This document shows, in pieces, positions 6,882 to 11,843 of a stretch of 11,843 nucleotides of DNA. Made by a program: the position numbers and the translations under genes. Below the pieces are notes generated by a model. That model saw only the letters and a program-made list of their open reading frames with translations, was not told where the DNA came from and did no database searches. Source of the stretch: Moorella sp. UBA4076 (GTDB taxonomy: Bacteria > Bacillota > DSM-521 > Neomoorellales > Neomoorellaceae); NCBI GenBank assembly GCA_002383405.1, contig DFYS01000018.1, forward strand, positions 1-11,843, in the 5' to 3' direction. How positions within the stretch are numbered: the first letter of the stretch is position 1; every line of letters starts with the position of its first letter.

Positions 6882-8645
6882 ATGGGGCGGACTTTGTTTC
6901 ATAAATTGCTGGCCTCTTACTTGATCATTATTTTAGTGACCCTCAGTGTGGTCGGCTTATTGTTATCACAGCTTTTTTCCCACTACTACTTTACGGCCAA
7001 ACAACAGGAGCTTATGCAAAAAGGTGAAGAAATAAGCAAGATCCTGACCACGGTTAACGACAGCGACATACCCGGGCCGCCGGCGGAAAAGGTGTTAATG
7101 GCCATGGACCGCTCGCTCAATGCCCGCGTCCTGATCATTGACCATCAGGGCCGGGTTCTAACTAATACCGGCGGTATCCAGGTGCCGCCGGGTATGTTTT
7201 TAGATGACAGTGAAACCAGGCGGGTTTTACAGGGGAGGGCGGTCAGCGGTCAGGGCTATAACCCCCGCTTTAAGCAGATGATGGTATCGGCAGCAGTACC
7301 CATCTGGAACGGCAATGAGGTTAAGGGGGCTTTGTTTTTAAACACACCGGTGGCTGATGTAGCTACGGCGGTTGCGATTATGAGGGGTTTTATCCTTTAT
7401 GCGGCAGCGGCGGCTATTATTTTAGCGATGCTGCTCGGCTATTACCTTTCCAAGTCTATTTCGCGCCCTTTACGCCGGATGAGTCAAATAACCCGCGAAA
7501 TGGTGCGGGGTAATTTCGACCAGCGGGTAACCGTTACCTCCCAGGACGAGGTGGGCCAGCTGGCCGGCAATTTTAATGAGCTGGTCCAAACCCTGGAGCA
7601 AACGATAACCGCCTTGAAGGTAGAAAAAGGCAAAATGGAAAATATCCTGGCGAACATGGCGGAGGGCGTTTTAGCCGTTGACAGTGAAGGGCGGATTATT
7701 TTGGCCAATCACCGCGCTGCCGGGACGTTGGGTTTCCGGGACAGCGAATTTAAAGGCCGGCTGTTAAAAGCGGTAGTTCCTTACCCGGAGCTGAATGAAC
7801 TGTTTACAGATGTGATCAAAGAAAAGCAAGGGTTAACGGCGGAGTTTAAATTGCCTAACGACAAGGTTTTTCTGGCCCATATATCGCCCCTGCCGGAAAG
7901 CGGGGCAAGCTGCGGTGCGGTAGCTGTGTTGCAGGATATCAGCGAGTTACGCCGGCTGGAAGAGCTGCGCCGTGATTTGGTGGCCAACGTTTCCCACGAG
8001 CTAAGGACACCTTTGACTTCGATCCAGGCTGTTGTCGAAGCCCTGATGGATGGCCTGGTTGAGGACCAGGCTACGGAGTTAAGGTACTTGAAGGTAATTC
8101 ACGAGGAATCGCTGCGCTTGAAAAGGCTTATCCATGACCTGCTGGATTTATCGCTGATAGAGTCCGGCGAGATTAACTGGCAGGTGGCACCCATCGATCT
8201 CAGGGAAATCGCCTTCAAAGTCGTGGAAAAACTACAGCCCCAGATTGAAGCAAAGGGTTTAGATGTGAATCTGGATTTTCCTGACAAGCCGGCCCGGGTT
8301 CTCGGGAATAATGACCGCCTCGAACAGGTTTTGATCAACCTTGTTGCCAATGCCATCCAGTTTACCCCTTCGGGGGGAAGGATCGCCATCCAGGCGGATT
8401 TTGCTGATGACCAGGTGATAGTAAGGGTAAGCGACAACGGCGATGGTATACCGGCGACGGATTTACCCTACATCTGGGAGCGCTTTCATAAAGTGGACCG
8501 GTCGCGGGCACGGGGAAATAGCGGCACAGGGCTGGGGCTGGCCATTGTGAAACACATTATCGAGGCCCATGGGGGCAGGGTTGGGGTAACAAGTAAACCC
8601 GGCGAAGGCTCGACCTTCACTTTCTACCTCCCCCTGGCAAACTAG
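6882..8645 (+). CDS. Membrane sensor histidine kinase with HAMP and PAS domains (ResE/WalK/PhoR type)
   Basis: This 587-residue kinase has two membrane segments (about 10-32 and 168-190) flanking an extracytoplasmic sensor of about 135 residues, probably Cache-like (ARVLIIDHQGRVLTNTGG at 81-98). A HAMP linker (about 190-242) and a PAS domain (about 252-355, NILANMAEGVLAVDSEGRI) follow. The dimerisation domain carries phospho-acceptor His372 in SHELRTPL. The ATPase domain has the N box NLVANAIQFT (486-495), G1 DNGDGI (518-523), F box WERFHKVD (532-539) and G2 GTGLGL (548-553). It should autophosphorylate and pass the phosphate to the adjacent regulator. ATG 6882 directly follows the regulator's TGA, with GAGGTG 9 bases upstream. 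The last codons (PLAN, stop) lie inside a repeat that recurs 67 bases downstream, so the C terminus may have been rebuilt. Confidence 0.93.
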   Translation: MGRTLFHKLLASYLIIILVTLSVVGLLLSQLFSHYYFTAKQQELMQKGEEISKILTTVNDSDIPGPPAEKVLMAMDRSLNARVLIIDHQGRVLTNTGGIQVPPGMFLDDSETRRVLQGRAVSGQGYNPRFKQMMVSAAVPIWNGNEVKGALFLNTPVADVATAVAIMRGFILYAAAAAIILAMLLGYYLSKSISRPLRRMSQITREMVRGNFDQRVTVTSQDEVGQLAGNFNELVQTLEQTITALKVEKGKMENILANMAEGVLAVDSEGRIILANHRAAGTLGFRDSEFKGRLLKAVVPYPELNELFTDVIKEKQGLTAEFKLPNDKVFLAHISPLPESGASCGAVAVLQDISELRRLEELRRDLVANVSHELRTPLTSIQAVVEALMDGLVEDQATELRYLKVIHEESLRLKRLIHDLLDLSLIESGEINWQVAPIDLREIAFKVVEKLQPQIEAKGLDVNLDFPDKPARVLGNNDRLEQVLINLVANAIQFTPSGGRIAIQADFADDQVIVRVSDNGDGIPATDLPYIWERFHKVDRSRARGNSGTGLGLAIVKHIIEAHGGRVGVTSKPGEGSTFTFYLPLAN

Positions 8646-8730
8646 TTTACTTTCATTGACAACTGGAAACGTGGTCGGCGGGCAACGACCCAAGACCACC
8701 CTGGCAAACCAATTTACTTTCATTGACAAC
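8632..8730. repeat. Pair of 32-base direct repeats, possible IS21-type terminal remnant
   Basis: Positions 8632-8663 and 8699-8730 match at 30 of 32 bases (mismatches at 8643/8710 and 8645/8712), 67 bases apart. Read on the minus strand, each copy begins TTGTCAATGAAAGTAAA and ends TTTGCCAGGG. Repeated TGTCA-starting terminal motifs spaced by tens of bases are characteristic of IS21-family ends, so this may be a relic of one end. No transposase and no second end are in the window. The spacer between copies has a weak inverted repeat, GTGGTC/GACCAC (8671-8676, 8694-8699). The repeat itself is certain; the IS origin is inference. Confidence 0.8.
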
Positions 8731-8751
8731 CCGCGCCGCTTCAGGTATAAT
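8723..8751 (+). promoter_or_regulatory. Consensus sigma-A promoter of alaS
   Basis: TTGACA (8723-8728) and TATAAT (8746-8751) are both perfect, with the optimal 17-base spacer. Transcription should begin near 8757-8759, giving a leader of about 75 bases. The -35 box belongs to the downstream copy of the direct repeat, while the -10 lies outside it. The upstream repeat copy also has TTGACA (8656-8661) but no -10 at the right distance. Confidence 0.9.
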
Positions 8752-8772
8752 GTAGAAAAATTTAGGCGGAGC

Positions 8773-8815
8773 AACCTCGTTCACCGCCCCGCAGGCGGGG
8801 GCGAGGTTTAGTTTT
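8773..8815 (+). promoter_or_regulatory. Structured alaS leader, attenuator-like hairpin
   Basis: AACCTCG (8773-8779) pairs perfectly with CGAGGTT (8802-8808), enclosing a second stem CCGCC/GGCGG (8784-8788, 8794-8798). A broken T-run (TTTAGTTTT, 8807-8815) follows, so it looks like a terminator placed just after the transcription start. GGCGG at 8765-8769 could pair instead with CCGCC 8784-8788, an alternative fold. No T-box signature is present, and the leader is too short for one. Confidence 0.5.
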
Positions 8816-8818
8816 GAC

Positions 8819-8824
8819 GAGGAG
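8819..8824 (+). promoter_or_regulatory. Ribosome binding site that fixes the alaS start
   Basis: GAGGAG directly touches an in-frame TTG at 8825, which is therefore too close to be used. It stands 9 bases before the TTG at 8834. This chooses 8834 as the start and gives the usual AlaRS beginning MTGNELRERYLNFF. Confidence 0.75.
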
Positions 8825-8833
8825 TTGACCTTT

Positions 8834-11479
8834 TTGACGGGGAATGAACTCCGGGAGAGATATCTAAACTTTTTTGCCGGTAAAGGGCATACCATCGTCC
8901 CCAGCTCTTCCCTGGTGCCTTTGCATGACCCGACCCTGCTTTTTACCAACGCCGGCATGGTGCAGTTTAAAGACGTCTTCCTGGGCCTGGACCGGCACCC
9001 CTACCGCCGCGCGACGACAGCCCAGAAGTGTGTCCGCGCCGGCGGCAAACATAACGACCTGGATACCGTCGGCCGCACGGCCCGCCATCATACCTTTTTT
9101 GAAATGATGGGCAACTTTTCCTTTGGCGATTACTTCAAACGGGACGCCATTGCCTATGCCTGGGAGTTTTTGACCCGCGTCCTGGAGCTGCCGCCGCAAC
9201 GCCTCTGGATTACCGTCTACCAGGATGATGACGAGGCCTGGCAGCTGTGGCAGGAGGTAGCCGGCGTCCCCGCCGGGCGTATCGTGCGCATGGGCGAGAA
9301 GGATAATTTCTGGGCGATGGGTGATACCGGTCCCTGCGGCCCCTGCAGTGAGATTATCTACGACCGCGGGCCGGAGCACGCCTGCCGGGCCGGCCCCTGC
9401 GCCCTGGGAGCCTGCGACTGCGACCGCTGGCTGGAGATCTGGAACCTGGTCTTCATGCAGTACGAGCGCGATAGCGACGGTAACCTGACCCCGCTGCCGC
9501 GGCCCAGTATCGACACGGGGATGGGTCTGGAGCGGGTGGCATCCATCTTACAGGGTGTTGCTAGTAATTTTGACACCGACCTGATCCAGCCTTTGATTGC
9601 CGCTATGACCGCAATCAGCGGCCGGGCTTACGACCGCGGCCAGGGCGGCTTTCCCTTCCGTGTTATTGCTGATCATGCTCGTGCCTGCACCTTCCTCATT
9701 GCTGACGGGGTGCTGCCGGGGAATGAGGGCCGCAGCTACGTCCTGCGGCGGATCCTGCGGCGGGCGGCCCGTTTTGGCAGGGCCCTGGGGGTGGAAGAAC
9801 CCTTCCTCTACCGTCTGGTGGCGATCGTGGCTGGCATCATGGGAGCAGCCTACCCGGAGGTGGCGGCCAAGCAGGAGGACATCGCCCGCGTGATCCGCCA
9901 GGAAGAAGAACGTTTTCACGAAACCTTGAATGACGGCATGCGGGTTTTAAATGGCATCCTGGCGCGGGCCGGTCGCGAGGGCCGGGATACCATCAGCGGC
10001 CAGGAGGCCTTTACCCTTTACGATACCTATGGTTTCCCGGTGGACCTGACGGAGGAAATCGCCGGCGAACAGGGCTTTAAAATCGACCACGCCGGCTTTG
10101 AGGAAGCCATGGCGGCGCAGCGGGAGCGGGCACGGGCGGCGCGGGAAGACGTCAAAGCCTTTGCCTTCGCCCTGGCCTTCGCCGGCAACCTGGATGATCT
10201 CGGCGGTACCGCGTTCACCGGCTACGAGCGCCTGGAGGATACCGGCCGGGTGATGGCCCTCATCCTGGGAGAGGAGCGGGTGGCGGCTTTCAAGACAGGT
10301 GCCGCAGGCTATGCGATCTTCGACCGTACCCCCTGCTACCCGGAGGGGGGCGGCCAGGTGGGCGACCAGGGGGATATCGAGTGGTCCGGCGGTAGGGCGC
10401 GGGTCCAGGATACCCGCCGCCTGCCGGATGGCAGGATCATTCACCAGGTGCAGGTGACCGCCGGCACCCTGGCAGCCGGGCAGGAAGTGCGGGTTAGCGT
10501 CGACGGCGAACGCCGCCTGGCCGCCGCCAGGAACCACACAGCCACCCACCTGCTGCATCGCGCCCTGAAGAATGTCCTGGGCGAGCACGTTAACCAGGCC
10601 GGGTCGCTGGTGACAGCGGAGCGGTTGCGCTTTGACTTCACCCATTTTGCCCCGCTGACGGCCGAGGAATTGCAGGCTATCGAAAAGGAGGTTAACAGGC
10701 GCATCCTGGCCGACCTGCCGGTAACGACCCTGGAAACCTCCCTCCAGGAAGCGAAGGCGATGGGTGCCACGGCTCTTTTCGGGGAAAAATATGGCGACCG
10801 GGTGCGAGTGGTCAAGATTGATACCTACAGCATGGAGTTGTGCGGCGGCACCCACCTGCATTCGACCAGCGCAGCCGGTCTTTTCCGGCTTACGGCGGAG
10901 AGCAGCATCGGCGCCGGCCTGCGCCGGGTGGAGGCGGTAACGGGCGCTGCGGCGCTGGAGCTGGCCAGCCGCGAATACCAGGAACTGGCCAGCGCGGCCG
11001 CGTTGCTCAAAGTGCCTCCTTTGCAGGTGTCGGGGCGGGTGCAGCAGCTCCTGGATAAAGCCCGGGAAATGGAAAAAGAAATCTTCCAGTTGCGTAACCA
11101 GCTGGCTGTCTATAGCGTGGATGAACTGCTGGATCAGGTACAAGCGATAGCCGGCGTACCGGTGCTGCAGGCGCGGGTCAACAGCGCCGATGCTGAAACC
11201 CTGCGGGGCCTGGCGGACCGGGTGCGGGATAAACTGGGTTCCGGCGTGGTGGTCCTGGGTTCCCAGGACAACGGCCGGGTGAATTTTGTGGCCATGGTCA
11301 GTAAAGACCTGGTCCAAAGGGGGGTTCATGCAGGAAATCTGTTGCGGGAAGTGGCGCGGATTGCCGCCGGCGGTGGCGGCGGCCGGGCGGATATGGCCCA
11401 GGCCGGCGGTAAGGACCCGAGCAAGCTGGACCAGGCGCTGGCCTACAGCCTCAAGGTAGTTGCCGAACAGGTTCGTTAA
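8834..11479 (+). CDS. alaS: Alanine--tRNA ligase
   Basis: This full-length 881-residue class II synthetase charges tRNA-Ala with alanine in the cytoplasm. The aminoacylation core covers about 1-240, with TFFEMMGNFSFGDYFK (88-102) as motif 2 and the GMGLERV motif 3 at 229-235. A tRNA-recognition region follows (about 240-450). The editing domain, which removes Ser or Gly from tRNA-Ala, has zinc ligands His568 and His572 in HTATH, and Cys670 and His674 in CGGTH. A short coiled coil (about 735-760) leads to the C-Ala domain with its Gly-rich GGGGGGRADMAQAGG (845-859, approximate). Nothing is missing. It has its own consensus promoter, and ireB follows 35 bases after the stop, probably co-transcribed. 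Confidence 0.97.
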   Translation: MTGNELRERYLNFFAGKGHTIVPSSSLVPLHDPTLLFTNAGMVQFKDVFLGLDRHPYRRATTAQKCVRAGGKHNDLDTVGRTARHHTFFEMMGNFSFGDYFKRDAIAYAWEFLTRVLELPPQRLWITVYQDDDEAWQLWQEVAGVPAGRIVRMGEKDNFWAMGDTGPCGPCSEIIYDRGPEHACRAGPCALGACDCDRWLEIWNLVFMQYERDSDGNLTPLPRPSIDTGMGLERVASILQGVASNFDTDLIQPLIAAMTAISGRAYDRGQGGFPFRVIADHARACTFLIADGVLPGNEGRSYVLRRILRRAARFGRALGVEEPFLYRLVAIVAGIMGAAYPEVAAKQEDIARVIRQEEERFHETLNDGMRVLNGILARAGREGRDTISGQEAFTLYDTYGFPVDLTEEIAGEQGFKIDHAGFEEAMAAQRERARAAREDVKAFAFALAFAGNLDDLGGTAFTGYERLEDTGRVMALILGEERVAAFKTGAAGYAIFDRTPCYPEGGGQVGDQGDIEWSGGRARVQDTRRLPDGRIIHQVQVTAGTLAAGQEVRVSVDGERRLAAARNHTATHLLHRALKNVLGEHVNQAGSLVTAERLRFDFTHFAPLTAEELQAIEKEVNRRILADLPVTTLETSLQEAKAMGATALFGEKYGDRVRVVKIDTYSMELCGGTHLHSTSAAGLFRLTAESSIGAGLRRVEAVTGAAALELASREYQELASAAALLKVPPLQVSGRVQQLLDKAREMEKEIFQLRNQLAVYSVDELLDQVQAIAGVPVLQARVNSADAETLRGLADRVRDKLGSGVVVLGSQDNGRVNFVAMVSKDLVQRGVHAGNLLREVARIAAGGGGGRADMAQAGGKDPSKLDQALAYSLKVVAEQVR

Positions 11480-11514
11480 TAAGGAGCAGCAAGAGTTAAA
11501 AAGGGGGTATCGCC

Positions 11515-11775
11515 ATGCCAGGGGACATGCAGGAAACAATGATGTTTAAAGTGGCGAAAGAGGAGAAATTCAAAGTCCGCGATGTGCTGGAGGAAGTACA
11601 GGCAGCATTGCAAGAAAAGGGCTACGACCCGATTAACCAGTTGATCGGCTATCTCCTGTCAGGGGATCCGGCTTATATTACCAGCCACAAAGGCGCCCGC
11701 AATTTAATTCGCCGCGTGGAACGCGATGAAATTATCGCCGAATTACTTAAAAGCTATTTGCCAGAAATAGGATAG
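11515..11775 (+). CDS. ireB: IreB-family regulatory phosphoprotein (UPF0297, YrzL-like)
   Basis: This small 86-residue cytoplasmic protein is nearly all family core: EKGYDPINQLIGYLLSGD (34-51), PAYITSHKGARNLIRRVERD (52-71) and the C-terminal EIIAELLKSYL. In Enterococcus faecalis, IreB is phosphorylated on threonines near its N terminus by the PASTA-domain kinase IreK and affects cephalosporin tolerance. Here Thr8 in MQETMMFKV is the obvious candidate site. The start ATG follows AAGGGGG (11501-11507) by 7 bases. The order alaS then this gene is conserved in Firmicutes, where a Holliday-junction resolvase (ruvX) often comes next, outside this window. Confidence 0.95.
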   Translation: MPGDMQETMMFKVAKEEKFKVRDVLEEVQAALQEKGYDPINQLIGYLLSGDPAYITSHKGARNLIRRVERDEIIAELLKSYLPEIG

Positions 11776-11843
11776 ACAGCCATCCTCCCAGGCAGGACCA
11801 ATGTGGGCTCCGCCCGCAACCCAATCTTGCCGGCGTGACCATT
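11776..11843. other. Short 3' flank, no gene seen
   Basis: The last 68 bases after ireB hold no convincing ribosome binding site, start codon or terminator. A GTG at 11835 has no ribosome binding site in front of it. The next gene presumably starts beyond the window. Confidence 0.5.

Noticed and set aside
8671..8699. Terminator after the kinase gene
   Set aside because: The GTGGTC/GACCAC stem is weak with a long loop, and no T-run follows.
8752..8833. T-box riboswitch before alaS
   Set aside because: The leader is only about 75 bases and lacks the conserved T-box antiterminator sequence and specifier stem.
8463..8958. Minus-strand frames with repeated VNESKLVCQG peptides
   Set aside because: They translate the 32-base repeats and antisense of the kinase and alaS; no ribosome binding site or family was seen.
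9947..11539. 530-codon open frame on the minus strand opposite alaS
   Set aside because: alaS is complete on the other strand with all motifs. The minus frame is low in recognisable domains and rich in residues typical of antisense high-GC frames.

Overview
The window looks like chromosomal DNA of a GC-rich, probably thermophilic, anaerobic Clostridia-type Firmicute. Moorella or a close relative is my best guess, from codon use and overall protein resemblance; no search was run. Supporting signs are the alaS-ireB gene pair conserved in Firmicutes, strong GGAGG-type ribosome binding sites, frequent TTG starts, and a consensus sigma-A promoter in front of alaS. All confident genes lie on the + strand, and the long minus-strand reading frames are high-GC shadows.

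Layout. Positions 1-55 hold what may be the Cys-rich tail of an upstream gene. A class I SAM-dependent methyltransferase of unknown substrate follows (180-1058). After an intergenic region with a promoter and an operator-like palindrome comes a membrane-anchored parvulin-type peptidyl-prolyl isomerase (1319-2236). A 306-base gap leads to a MacAB/YknXYZ-like export module: membrane fusion protein (2543-4027), ATPase (4073-4804) and FtsX/MacB-type permease (4801-6003). A 188-base spacer then carries a 63-base-period duplication that contains a possible tiny ORF. An OmpR-type response regulator (6192-6881) and a HAMP-PAS histidine kinase (6882-8645) follow. A short spacer with two 32-base direct repeats and the alaS promoter leads to alaS (8834-11479) and ireB (11515-11775). 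The last 68 bases show no gene.

How the genes fit together. The foldase, exporter and two-component system look like a cell-envelope module: a kinase sensing an extracytoplasmic signal, its regulator, an exporter for a peptide or amphipathic compound, and an extracytoplasmic folding factor. Their shared regulation is inferred only from adjacency and strand. alaS and ireB are housekeeping genes with their own promoter.

The most unusual parts are non-coding. (1) The repeats before alaS resemble the end of an IS21-type element; one copy supplies the perfect -35 box of the alaS promoter and the other encodes the last residues of the kinase. (2) The in-frame 63-base duplication between the permease and the response regulator can encode a 27-residue Arg-rich peptide. 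No clearly novel multi-gene system is evident.
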